64,000 nucleotides of DNA from CAWFGW01 sp963815495 (GTDB lineage Bacteria > Bacteroidota > Bacteroidia > Cytophagales > JAAEPT01), in contig CAWFGW010000029.1 of NCBI GenBank assembly GCA_963815495.1, positions 186,001 to 250,000 on the forward strand. Direction: 5' to 3'. This document shows, piece after piece, positions 54,636 to 63,585 of this stretch. How positions within the stretch are numbered: the first letter of the stretch is position 1; each line of letters starts with the position of its first letter. The translations under genes were made by a program, and so were the position numbers. The notes under the pieces are model-generated. The model was not told where the DNA came from, searched no databases, and saw only the letters and a list, made by a program, of their open reading frames with translations.

Positions 54636-55185
54636 ATGTTAATAACATACAAACACACTCAATTGTTCCTTCTTTTCTTCATATCCAGTCTAGTTGGTTT
54701 TGGTCAAAGAGAAATTGCTGACAGTAGTGTGCTTTTTTCTGCTTCGCATCTCCTTAAAGTCTCCAATGAGCAAAAAAACGTCATTCGGTATTTTAACGAA
54801 AATGAAGCTGTTATTTACCGATTAAAAGATGATCCAAAGTTAAAATTGAAGGGAAACATTGATGGTATTAAAAAAGACTCGATAACTATTGATGGAAAAA
54901 CAATAGGAATTAATGACCTTACGTATTTAGCAAGCAAATCGCAAAAGCGAGAAAACCACTTCATAAGTATCATGCTAATTGTTGCAGGAGGAATTTCCAC
55001 CACTTCGGGAATTGGGTTACTTAATTGTGGGAGGAACCGTTGCAAAAATAGTCGGTGCAACCTCTACACTTATAGGCGCACCTCTTTTATTTAGCGGAAT
55101 AACGAAATATTTTCGAACTAACTATTTAATCCCTAAAGAAGGCTGGAAGATTGAAACCATACGACTTGGTGGCATTCCTGATTAA
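54636..55185 (+). pseudogene. Small exported/membrane protein of unknown function, one frameshift
   Basis: The repaired protein is about 182 residues. It has a signal peptide (..LFFISSLVGFGQ), a soluble section (LLKVSNEQKNVIRYFNENEAV; KDDPKLKLKGNIDGIKKDSITIDGK), and then two hydrophobic stretches (SIMLIVAGGISTTSGIG and VGATSTLIGAPLLFSGI) before a polar end (ETIRLGGIPD). The KGNIDGIKKDSITIDG segment resembles small-barrel folds common in exported Bacteroidota proteins. The frame shifts at the GGG at 55014-55016; dropping one G joins GIG to YLIVGG. It overlaps the 3' end of the convergent metallophosphoesterase gene by a few bases. No family recognised. Confidence 0.6.
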
Positions 55186-56435
55186 GCCCTTACTAACTCT
55201 ATAATTGTGATTTCAGGAGGAATTCCTATCCTCCCTGGAAAAGCAATGTAGCCATATCCTCTATTGACATACAGATGCTGATTTTTTTCTGTATATAATC
55301 CTGCCCATTGTTTATACATGTATTTTACAGGACTCCATTGAAAACCACCAATTTCTACACCAAACTGCATACCATGAGTATGGCCAGCAAACATGATATC
55401 GATATCAGTTTGATTTTTTACCTGGGCGTCCCAATGACTTGGATCATGAGACAAAAGCAATTTCACGGGCTGTTCACCTATGCCTTGATAAGCTTTTGAC
55501 AAATCACCATAACGAGAAAAATTACCTTTTGCGCCCCAGTTTTCTACTCCTATTATGCCAATTGATTCAGTACCAATTTTTATGGTTCTATTTTCATTTC
55601 GGAGTAAATCCCACCCCATGATTCGATGTGCTTTGGCTAAGTCTTTCAGATTTTGTGCTTTTGCTGCCGCACTACTCCATTGCACATAATCACCATAATC
55701 ATGATTTCCAAACGTTGAAAAAACCCCCATATCGGCTTTTACTTTGGAGAAAATGGGAACATAATCACGTACCTCTTCTGCCTTATCATTCACTAAATCA
55801 CCAGTAAAAAATACGACATCAGGTTTTTCATTCATCAGCATTTCTACGCCACCTTTCACGGCTGTTTTATTCCAAAAACTACCACTATGAATGTCAGATA
55901 ACTGCGCTACCTTAATACCATCAAAGGCCTTTGGTAAATTAGGTAACACAATACGTTTTCGTTTGATGCGATAATCATGAGCACCACTGATAATGCCAAA
56001 TCCTGTTGCCACAAAGGGTACAGCAGCTGCCACTGCCCCAGCCTTTAAAATAAAATCGGAGCGTGTAATTTGTTCTCCTTGTTGTGGTTCAACTAATGAG
56101 GGTGATGATTGGATTTTTGAAACCACCCATTTCACTCCACGAACCAGGTCATCAACAACAACAAAAAGAAAAAATATAAGTTTTGGAAAATAGTTAAGAA
56201 CAAAAGCTCCAAAAATTAAGCTCCGCCAAACCACATTTGCCCGTTCGATTAAACCCATGAATAAACCTGCAACAGATACTAATACAAAAACACTTAAACT
56301 CCAATATAAGATTCGAAGAGTAGTTTGTAAATTAGAACTCAGGTTTCTAGTAAGGTACTTAATCCCTTGGTAGCCATAGAAATCTAAGGCTGCCAAGAAG
56401 AATAAAATGAAAATGAATACAGGAACTCTATGCAT
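55182..56435 (-). CDS. Membrane-anchored metallophosphoesterase (YkuE-like)
   Basis: This protein of about 417 residues has four N-terminal hydrophobic segments (MHRVPVFIFILFFLAALDF...). A twin-helix linker leads to a calcineurin-like phosphoesterase domain (about 145-417): VAQLSDIHSGSFWNK, FFTGDLVND, FSTFGNHDYGDYVQW, LLLSHDPSHWD and FAGHTHGMQFG. These five blocks hold the two-metal ligands, so the enzyme is probably active. Relatives act on lipid-linked or nucleotide phosphoesters; the substrate here is unknown. The ATG at 56435 overlaps the end of the RND gene by 8 bp, implying coupling to the efflux operon. Confidence 0.88.
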   Translation of the reverse strand: MHRVPVFIFILFFLAALDFYGYQGIKYLTRNLSSNLQTTLRILYWSLSVFVLVSVAGLFMGLIERANVVWRSLIFGAFVLNYFPKLIFFLFVVVDDLVRGVKWVVSKIQSSPSLVEPQQGEQITRSDFILKAGAVAAAVPFVATGFGIISGAHDYRIKRKRIVLPNLPKAFDGIKVAQLSDIHSGSFWNKTAVKGGVEMLMNEKPDVVFFTGDLVNDKAEEVRDYVPIFSKVKADMGVFSTFGNHDYGDYVQWSSAAAKAQNLKDLAKAHRIMGWDLLRNENRTIKIGTESIGIIGVENWGAKGNFSRYGDLSKAYQGIGEQPVKLLLSHDPSHWDAQVKNQTDIDIMFAGHTHGMQFGVEIGGFQWSPVKYMYKQWAGLYTEKNQHLYVNRGYGYIAFPGRIGIPPEITIIELVRA

Positions 56436-59400
56436 TAAATTTGTATCGTCTAAATGACAACCAACTACCAAATGCTTTCATAGTATAGAGAAAACCTTTT
56501 TCATAGAAATAATACTTCATTCTTTCTAACCCTAAGAACATGACAGGTACAACTATTAGGGTTAAGAAAGTTGCGAAAGTAATTCCGAAAATAATTGTCC
56601 ACGACATCGGTCCCCAGAACAACACATTTTCACCACCAATGTAAATATCTGGACTATAACTACTAAACAACCCAAAGAAGTCAATATTAAAACCTATTGC
56701 TAAAGGTATGAGTCCTAATACAGTGGTAATTGCGGTCAGTAATACAGGACGTAAACGGGTCTTTCCAGATTTTACAATACTTTCAATTAAATCGTCTTTC
56801 CCAAGTCGGTCTTCTGTATTTAGATCGGCTTTTTTTCTATCCATTAATAAAATAGTGTAATCCAATAACACAATTGCATTATTCACTACAATACCTGCCA
56901 AAGAGATGATACCAATCATTGTCATGATAATGATAAAGTCCATTTGGAAAATAACCAAACCCAAGAAAACACCTATAGTACTAAAGATTACAGAGAACAT
57001 AATTACAATCGGGGCACTTACGCGGTTGAACTGACCTACAATAATCATTAGAATTAAAAACACCGCAATGGCTAATGCAGACATAAGAAAACTCATTTCT
57101 TTGGCTTGCTCCTCTTGCTCCCCTGTAAACTTGAAGGAATATCCATGTGGCATTTGATGATCTTTCAGTAGTTCTTTAATCTGCATATTAATTTCATTGG
57201 CATTGTAGCCATCTACTACATTACTATAAAGGGTCACGACTCGGTCTAAATTTTTTCTGCGGATAGATCCCAAAGAATAACTGTTTTCCATTTTGGCAAT
57301 GGAGTTAATTGGAATTTGCTTGATTTTACCTGAGGCAGGATCTCTAAAAGTAATCGGTTGATTCATAAGCGCATTAAAATCATTTCTCTCGTCTTGTTTT
57401 AAACGCACCATGACATCATAATCGTCCTCACCATCTTTAAATTTAGAAACCTCACGGCCATACAAAGCACCACGTACCGTTGAAGCAACATCATAAGTTG
57501 ATACACTTAATCGTTCTGCTTTACCGTTGTCAATCACAATTGTTTTTTCTGGTTTTCCTTGTTCTAAATCGGTTTTCAATTCCTCAATACCCCGTATCGA
57601 AGAATGATTTATTATAGAACGTATTTTTTCAGTTTCCGCAATAATCACGTCATATTCTTCACCTGAAATTTCAATATTAATGGGTTTACCTGTAGGTGGA
57701 CCATTGGCATCCTTATCAACAATAATAGTAGCATCAGGAAAATGATCTTTTGAAATTCCTTTACGAACTGCGGTCATTACGTTAGCCGTGTTGATGGTAT
57801 CCCTGTCTTCATATTTCACAAACTCTATCTGAATTCGAGCTTTATGAGGAGTTGATGTGCTATTTGATGCAGCAGCATTGGGATCTCCTGGATCTGATGT
57901 GCCCGACCCTACTGCGGCTGAGACCATTTTTATCGCTCCGCGATACGGTTTCACGATTTCATTGACTTGTTTTTCTAAATCAAGTGTTACTTCATTGGTA
58001 ACATCTATGTCTGTTCCTAAGGGCATCTCCACAAAAACATTCACATAATTAGGTTCATTTTCTGGGAAAAAGAGCACCTTGGGTGTAAAGATTCCAAACA
58101 ACACAAAGGATAAAATCAATAACCCAAATGAACCAAAGAAGATGATAATTGGTCTTCTGTGAATCATGGCATTTGACAATACACCTTCATACCAATTTTC
58201 TAATCGAGGAAGAAAGTTGGTTTGAAATCGTTCTGAAAGAGGTGTTAACACATATACATTTAGCAGAAGTAGTAAAGCACTAAAAAAGAAAATGTTAGCG
58301 ATAGATAAACTTGGCACTATGAACAATAAACCAAGTACTATTAAACCAACACACCACATCAATATTTTCTTCTTATCAAACTCTTCACTTTCTACTTTCA
58401 TAAATACGGAGGCAAGTACAGGATTGATTACCAATGCCACAAAAAGCGAAGAACTCAATACAACAATTAATGTTAAGGGTAAAAAGTACATAAACTGTCC
58501 CATGATGCCTGGCCACATAGCCAAAGGTAAAAATGCAGCTAATGTTGTTGCTGTTGATGAAATAATCGGCCAGGCGATTTCCCCTACCCCTTCTTTTGCT
58601 GCTTGCATCGGGGTATAACCTTCATCCATCAAACGGTACACGTTTTCAACAACTACAATCCCATTATCTACCAACATCCCCAAAGCCATGATTAATCCAA
58701 ATAAAACCATCATATTGATGGTTACACCCATGGCACTTAATATTAAGAACGACAACAGCATTGATAGAGGGATTGCAATACCTACAAACAAGGAGTTTCG
58801 TGTTCCTAAGAAAAATAAGAGTACTAATACCACCAGAATAACTCCTGAGATAATACTATTTTCCAAATTGGCTACTTGCGACCGTGTTTGATCACTTTGG
58901 TCAATAGAAATTGTCACAGTTAAATCATCTGGAACTGCTTTTTCTTCGTGTTGAGAGCGGTGAATGATATCATTAATTTTATCAGAGGCTGAAAGCAGGT
59001 TTTTACCACTGTCCTTGATCACATCTAACATAATTACGTTTTTACCTTCCAAACGGGCATAGCTTTCTTTTTCTTTCGACTCAAGAACTACTGGTGCTGC
59101 CAATAACTCCCGCAAATAGACTACTTGTTCGTTCTCATGTTTGACAATAATATCTTCTATCTCTGACACATCTTTAAACTCGCCATCAATTTTAATTGAA
59201 GTGATGACGCCATTTGTCTTCGCATTACCCGCAGTCATTGTTACATTTCTTCCTGAAATTGCATTTGCTACATCTTGAAAACTAAGCTTTAAAGAAGTTA
59301 ATTTATGTACATCCAAATCTACTTTAACCTCCTTCTCTTCTACTCCACGAATAGCCACACTTGAAATTTCATCCAAATCTTCTATTTCATCTTTGTAATA

Positions 59401-59910
59401 TTCGGCTATTTCCTTTAACTCGTTATTGCTATAGTTTCCGGATAGGTATATAAACATAATCGGAAACTCTCCAAAGTTGATTTCTTTAGCCTGAGGATCT
59501 TGATCTAAATCTGTTGGTAGTTCTGCCATTGATCGATCGATCGCATCTTTCACCTCTTGTAAAGCTTCTTCAACAACCATGTCGGTATTAAACTCCACTA
59601 CAATAGAAGAATAATCTTGAAGTGATGAAGAAGTTATTTTTGTTACCCCACTTATTTCATTCAATTCTTTTTCAATTGGACGAGTGACTAATTTTTCAAT
59701 ATTTTCAGGGGAATTACCTGGATATGGAGTAGCCACATATATAGTAGGTAACTTAATTTCAGGAAAAGATTCCTTGGGCATGCCCATGTATGCCATTATT
59801 CCACTAAATAAAATAATAGCTGTAAGCACAAACACCGAAGTTCTATTGTTAACCGCAAAGGTGGTAAGACCAAACTCTCTGGTTATATTTTTATTTTTTT
59901 CTTCACTCAT
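56428..59910 (-). CDS. RND efflux permease (AcrB/MexB-type superfamily)
   Basis: This 1160-residue inner-membrane proton-driven pump has the typical two-fold architecture of twelve helices and two large periplasmic loops. Seen features: MPKESFPEIKLPTIYVATPYPG at the N-terminus, proton-relay Asp in GMLVDNGIVVVENVYRL, IMTMIGIISLAGIVVNNAIVLLDY in the second half, and TRLRPVLLTAITTVLGLIPLA. It is about 100 residues longer than AcrB (1049), with an extra central stretch of hydrophobic helices near residues 520-560. It is the last pump gene of the tetR-tolC-adaptor-RND operon. Confidence 0.93.
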   Translation of the reverse strand: MSEEKNKNITREFGLTTFAVNNRTSVFVLTAIILFSGIMAYMGMPKESFPEIKLPTIYVATPYPGNSPENIEKLVTRPIEKELNEISGVTKITSSSLQDYSSIVVEFNTDMVVEEALQEVKDAIDRSMAELPTDLDQDPQAKEINFGEFPIMFIYLSGNYSNNELKEIAEYYKDEIEDLDEISSVAIRGVEEKEVKVDLDVHKLTSLKLSFQDVANAISGRNVTMTAGNAKTNGVITSIKIDGEFKDVSEIEDIIVKHENEQVVYLRELLAAPVVLESKEKESYARLEGKNVIMLDVIKDSGKNLLSASDKINDIIHRSQHEEKAVPDDLTVTISIDQSDQTRSQVANLENSIISGVILVVLVLLFFLGTRNSLFVGIAIPLSMLLSFLILSAMGVTINMMVLFGLIMALGMLVDNGIVVVENVYRLMDEGYTPMQAAKEGVGEIAWPIISSTATTLAAFLPLAMWPGIMGQFMYFLPLTLIVVLSSSLFVALVINPVLASVFMKVESEEFDKKKILMWCVGLIVLGLLFIVPSLSIANIFFFSALLLLLNVYVLTPLSERFQTNFLPRLENWYEGVLSNAMIHRRPIIIFFGSFGLLILSFVLFGIFTPKVLFFPENEPNYVNVFVEMPLGTDIDVTNEVTLDLEKQVNEIVKPYRGAIKMVSAAVGSGTSDPGDPNAAASNSTSTPHKARIQIEFVKYEDRDTINTANVMTAVRKGISKDHFPDATIIVDKDANGPPTGKPINIEISGEEYDVIIAETEKIRSIINHSSIRGIEELKTDLEQGKPEKTIVIDNGKAERLSVSTYDVASTVRGALYGREVSKFKDGEDDYDVMVRLKQDERNDFNALMNQPITFRDPASGKIKQIPINSIAKMENSYSLGSIRRKNLDRVVTLYSNVVDGYNANEINMQIKELLKDHQMPHGYSFKFTGEQEEQAKEMSFLMSALAIAVFLILMIIVGQFNRVSAPIVIMFSVIFSTIGVFLGLVIFQMDFIIIMTMIGIISLAGIVVNNAIVLLDYTILLMDRKKADLNTEDRLGKDDLIESIVKSGKTRLRPVLLTAITTVLGLIPLAIGFNIDFFGLFSSYSPDIYIGGENVLFWGPMSWTIIFGITFATFLTLIVVPVMFLGLERMKYYFYEKGFLYTMKAFGSWLSFRRYKFNA

Positions 59911-59987
59911 GTTCTTGCGATGCCTTCAAAATGAAAAGCACAGTTAAATCATTGAAATTTATAAACTGTCTATTTATTAAACTGAGA

Positions 59988-61091
59988 TTAATTCACTACC
60001 TCAACTTTTGACTTATCTGAAATTGCTCTATAGCCTTGTGTTACGAGCATATCTCCTGCTGTAAGACCTGAATTAATTACCGTTTTTACTTGGTAAGTTT
60101 GGCCTGTTTTAACAATTTTTTTATACGCTTTATTATCTTTCACAACATATACAAAATCGTTTTTTCCATCATTTTGAATCACATTATTAGGGATCACTAT
60201 CGTATTTTCAACTAACTCATTTCTCAAACGAAGTACCGCTAATAAATTGGGAGGAAGTACTTTTTTCTCTTTCGAAAGGCTACAATGGATTTTAAATGTT
60301 CTGTTATTAGGGTTGATATAGTTCCCTTTATAATTCACTTTTACATTGATTGTATCTTCTTGATATGGAAATCTCACTTGTACATCATCTCCAACTTTTA
60401 TTTTATTAAAAAAAGCTTCTGATACGTCCGCATTAATATAAACTTCTTTGGTATTTATGATGCGCGCAAAGGGTGATTGTGGACCTGCCATCTCACCTGT
60501 TTTAGGATATATCTCATCAATTTTACCATCGATAGGAGAAGTAATAATGGCTTTATCAAGTTGCGTGCTTAGTGTACTTAATGAACGCTCAAGTGATTCT
60601 TTTTTATTTTTTGCCTCAAGAAACTGCATCTCAGTACCAACATTTTGATCGTAAAGTTTCTTTTGTTTCTGGAATACATCTTCAGCAAATGCTAATGAAT
60701 TTTTCACTTCAGCAATATTTTTACGAATCAAATCGGTATCTAACAATGCTAGGGTCTGGCCTTTTTTTACTGACTGCCCATCTTGCACACGAATAGATCG
60801 GATAATACCTGCCGTTTCAGGCATAACCACTACATTTTGATCACTTTCTACCACACCATGCACCTCAACAAATGATTCAAAGGTTTTATTCTCCAGTTTT
60901 TTTGTGAATACTTTAGGGATGGCATCCGTTAATTTAGTGGTGTCAAGCTCTTCTATTTCTGTTTCTAACTCAGCTACTACCGTTTTAAGAGAATCTAATT
61001 TCACTTTTTTTGCAGCCAATTCCGAATGGTCAGCATCTGTAGAGCAAGCGACTATGAATGCTCCAAATGCGAGGTAAAAAAGATTTTTCAT
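59988..61091 (-). CDS. RND efflux periplasmic adaptor (membrane fusion lipoprotein)
   Basis: This protein of about 367 residues has a lipoprotein signal (MKNLFYLAFGAFIVACS, lipobox Cys). A coiled-coil hairpin (about 25-55 and 125-185) flanks a lipoyl half-motif (GIIRSIRVQDGQSVKKGQTLALLD). Beta-barrel and membrane-proximal domains follow, with SPIDGKIDEIYPKTGEMAG, DVQVRFP and DMLVTQGYRAISD. It links the RND pump to the TolC-like channel. The ATG at 61091 gives the lipoprotein signal; an upstream start would add 19 residues without one. Confidence 0.92.
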   Translation of the reverse strand: MKNLFYLAFGAFIVACSTDADHSELAAKKVKLDSLKTVVAELETEIEELDTTKLTDAIPKVFTKKLENKTFESFVEVHGVVESDQNVVVMPETAGIIRSIRVQDGQSVKKGQTLALLDTDLIRKNIAEVKNSLAFAEDVFQKQKKLYDQNVGTEMQFLEAKNKKESLERSLSTLSTQLDKAIITSPIDGKIDEIYPKTGEMAGPQSPFARIINTKEVYINADVSEAFFNKIKVGDDVQVRFPYQEDTINVKVNYKGNYINPNNRTFKIHCSLSKEKKVLPPNLLAVLRLRNELVENTIVIPNNVIQNDGKNDFVYVVKDNKAYKKIVKTGQTYQVKTVINSGLTAGDMLVTQGYRAISDKSKVEVVN

Positions 61092-61125
61092 GTTCGTAGT
61101 ATATTTTTTTCGGTTGTAAAGATTT

Positions 61126-62475
61126 TTATTCACTGTATAAGGTTCCATTGGCTTTTTCGTAATCTATTTTAGCAATAATTGCCTCATACAAGGCATTGTA
61201 ATAGTTAGTTTGTGCATCTTTTAATGCCGTTTCAGTATCAATAACTTCATAGTTAGAAGCCATCCCTTCATCATATTTTATTTTAGTCACTCGGTATACC
61301 TCTTCAGCCAATTCCATATTTTGTTTTTGAATATCAATGGTCTTTAAGCTGTTATGTATTGTTAACTTAGATTGTAACAACTCCAAATCGATAGACTGTT
61401 CTAATTGCTCCATGTTATTGGTTACTTTCTCTGAACTAATTTTTGCTTGAGAAATTCGGTGTTTTCTTTGCATACTGCTAAAAATTGGTACATCGAGACT
61501 TAAACCAACCATCGAATAATTTCTCCAATCGCCTAATTGAAAGACATCACCAAACTCCAAGGACCCAATGTTAGCTCCTACGGTTCCGAAAGCTGCTAAC
61601 GAAGGAAGCGCTTTCGCTTTGAAATTCTTCACATCCAATTCCATTAAATTTTTCTGAATACCTAACATTTTGTATTCAATCCTATTTTCATAACTCACCT
61701 CATCTTCAGGTAAGGTATTCATATCGTCTATTAGCGCATCTAGTTTATCAATTAGGACAACTATTTCTTTTTGAGGAATTCCCATTTGAAATTTCAATAA
61801 AGCATGACTGATTTGAACCATACTTTCCAACTTGGATATTTCAACATCTAAATTGTTTTTACTTACTTGAATACGTTGAACTGACACATTGTCCGCGAAA
61901 CCTGCCTCACGCATTGCTTTTGTATCTTCATAAAGTTTATCAATTAATGATTTGTTTTTTCTTATAAGAGACAAACGCTCTTCGTTGACTAACACTGCAT
62001 AATAGGCCTTACTTACTTTATCTACTACATCAATTTTCGTTTGTGTTACTGATTTTTCATATAGCTCTTTATACACTTTAGCTGCTTGAAGCCCTACTAA
62101 ATAAGATCCATCAAAAATTAACTGAGTTGCAGTTACACTTGCATTTGAAGAATACTGAACACCAAAAGCTATCGGCACTACTAAACCTTCAGGTGCTGTT
62201 GGTTCAAACGCATTTGCAGGCAAAAACTGACTTTGAACTTTCAAATTGTTAATCAAGTCTACCTTACCGTTGATTTGCGGCAACCCAATAGAAACTGTTT
62301 CTTTTACTTTTGCTTCAGAACTTTGGTAATCCAACTTCGCATTTTTCATGGAAGTGTGATTTTCTAAGGCGTAGTCAATACATTGTTGTAGCGAGTAAGC
62401 GTTTGCTGATGTGTCTGTTTGCGCAAATGCACTACCCAACGACAGCGCAAACAACATCAAAAATTTATGTTTCAT
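61126..62475 (-). CDS. TolC-family outer-membrane efflux channel
   Basis: This protein of about 449 residues has a signal peptide (MKHKFLMLFALSLGSAFAQ) and the typical TolC-family opening YSLQQCIDYALENHTSMKNAKLDYQSSEAKVKE, which recurs at its mid-point (tandem OEP repeats). Long alpha-helical coiled coils alternate with short beta strands, and GMASNYEVIDTETALKDAQTNYYNALYEAIIAKIDYEKANG forms the C-terminal helix. It starts at 62475, overlapping the end of the TetR gene region, and leads directly to the adaptor gene, so the three-part pump is one operon. Confidence 0.92.
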   Translation of the reverse strand: MKHKFLMLFALSLGSAFAQTDTSANAYSLQQCIDYALENHTSMKNAKLDYQSSEAKVKETVSIGLPQINGKVDLINNLKVQSQFLPANAFEPTAPEGLVVPIAFGVQYSSNASVTATQLIFDGSYLVGLQAAKVYKELYEKSVTQTKIDVVDKVSKAYYAVLVNEERLSLIRKNKSLIDKLYEDTKAMREAGFADNVSVQRIQVSKNNLDVEISKLESMVQISHALLKFQMGIPQKEIVVLIDKLDALIDDMNTLPEDEVSYENRIEYKMLGIQKNLMELDVKNFKAKALPSLAAFGTVGANIGSLEFGDVFQLGDWRNYSMVGLSLDVPIFSSMQRKHRISQAKISSEKVTNNMEQLEQSIDLELLQSKLTIHNSLKTIDIQKQNMELAEEVYRVTKIKYDEGMASNYEVIDTETALKDAQTNYYNALYEAIIAKIDYEKANGTLYSE

Positions 62476-62476
62476 T

Positions 62477-63091
62477 TTATTTGTTTTCAACGATATAACT
62501 ATTGTACAATTTCAACCCTTTCGGTGTGACTAACCCCATTACAAAGTGTTCAAACAACTCCATCTGAACATCTAACATATTGTATTTGGTAGGTGAGTAA
62601 ATCATTGGATCATACCCCATCTCTACTTCTTGCATTCGCATTGTTGCTAATATTTCTGATTTAATTTCTTCCCTGAAATAACCTTCCTTTTTACCTCGCT
62701 CCAAGTTATTAACTACAGTTTCATAAATACAACAAACCTTATGTGAATTGAAAGCTTCCCATGCTTTAGAATGATATTTTTTCAAGTCAAAAAGTACTGA
62801 CTGGTTCATTTTTGCAGCAAGATTGCGAATGAATTGCGCCATAAAAAACAATTCTTGAATGGCATTTTCACTTTTAGCGACTATTTCAGACACTTCTTTT
62901 TCATCCATGTCCATGTGCATTTGAGCCACAGACAAGACTAACTCATCTTTATCTTTAAAATGCTGGTAAATTGTTTTTTTTGAAACAGATAAATTGGTAG
63001 CCAAATCATCCATTGTGACACTTTTTACACCATAGCGCATAAATAGCTCTTCTGCTCCAGCAATGATTTTTTGTTTGACTTCTTCATCCAT
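62477..63091 (-). CDS. TetR-family transcriptional regulator of the efflux operon
   Basis: This 204-residue regulator has an N-terminal helix-turn-helix (IIAGAEELFMRYGVKSVTMDDLATNLSVSKKTIYQHFKDKDEL) and a variable ligand-binding C-terminal domain. Its stop is 2 bp from the TolC gene, and it heads the same transcript as the pump, so it probably represses the whole operon and itself. A palindromic candidate operator lies just upstream (63105-63132). The inducer is unknown. Confidence 0.92.
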   Translation of the reverse strand: MDEEVKQKIIAGAEELFMRYGVKSVTMDDLATNLSVSKKTIYQHFKDKDELVLSVAQMHMDMDEKEVSEIVAKSENAIQELFFMAQFIRNLAAKMNQSVLFDLKKYHSKAWEAFNSHKVCCIYETVVNNLERGKKEGYFREEIKSEILATMRMQEVEMGYDPMIYSPTKYNMLDVQMELFEHFVMGLVTPKGLKLYNSYIVENK

Positions 63092-63095
63092 AAAC

Positions 63096-63132
63096 CAAAA
63101 CTAAGAAAACTTTAATCACTTAAAAAGTTTCC
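63096..63132 (-). promoter_or_regulatory. Candidate tetR promoter and overlapping TetR operator
   Basis: A palindrome of two nearly identical 9-bp half-sites (GAAAACTTT at 63105-63113; GGAAACTTT read from the opposite strand at 63124-63132) is centred 27 bp upstream of the tetR start. On the minus strand, TAGTTTTG (63096-63103, TAnnTTTG) follows it. Its position predicts a leaderless or nearly leaderless tetR mRNA. Operator over the spacer is a typical repressor arrangement. Confidence 0.5.
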
Positions 63133-63225
63133 AGGGTTTTTTATCTCATGAAAATCACAAGAAAATTTAAATTCAAAGGATAAAAGCATACCTTCATAGT
63201 GAAAACCAACTTATTATCACGATTA

Positions 63226-63585
63226 ATGTCTGACCAACTTGTCAATTTAGATTATCTCATAGAATCATCATTAAATGATGAAGAGTATGTAAGAATGATG
63301 ATTGAGATGTATATTAAAAACACCCCAGCTTATTTAGAAAGCTTTAACAAGCATGTACAAAACAATGATTTTGAAGAACTGAAAAAAGCTGCTCATAAAT
63401 TTAAAGCTTCTGTGGCCATCATTGGGATTGAAAAAGCAAAAGAATTAATTCAAGAACTTGAAAATATCTCAGATACGAACCATGAAAAAGCTAATGAGTT
63501 AATCTCACAAATAGAGGTATATTGTAGTGAATCTGTTATTTATTTAAAAGCTAAACTTGACTCCACGGATAATTTTTGTGATTAG
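63226..63585 (+). CDS. Histidine phosphotransfer (Hpt) domain protein
   Basis: This single-domain protein of about 119 residues has the four-helix Hpt fold and phosphoaccepting His in ELKKAAHKFKASVAIIG (HKxKxxxxxxG motif). Stand-alone Hpt proteins shuttle phosphate between hybrid histidine kinases and response regulators. No kinase or regulator is adjacent within the window. The ATG at 63226 is preferred over an upstream GTG at 63199; both lie in the same frame. It overlaps the convergent hydrolase gene by 35 bp at the 3' end. Confidence 0.87.
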   Translation: MSDQLVNLDYLIESSLNDEEYVRMMIEMYIKNTPAYLESFNKHVQNNDFEELKKAAHKFKASVAIIGIEKAKELIQELENISDTNHEKANELISQIEVYCSESVIYLKAKLDSTDNFCD

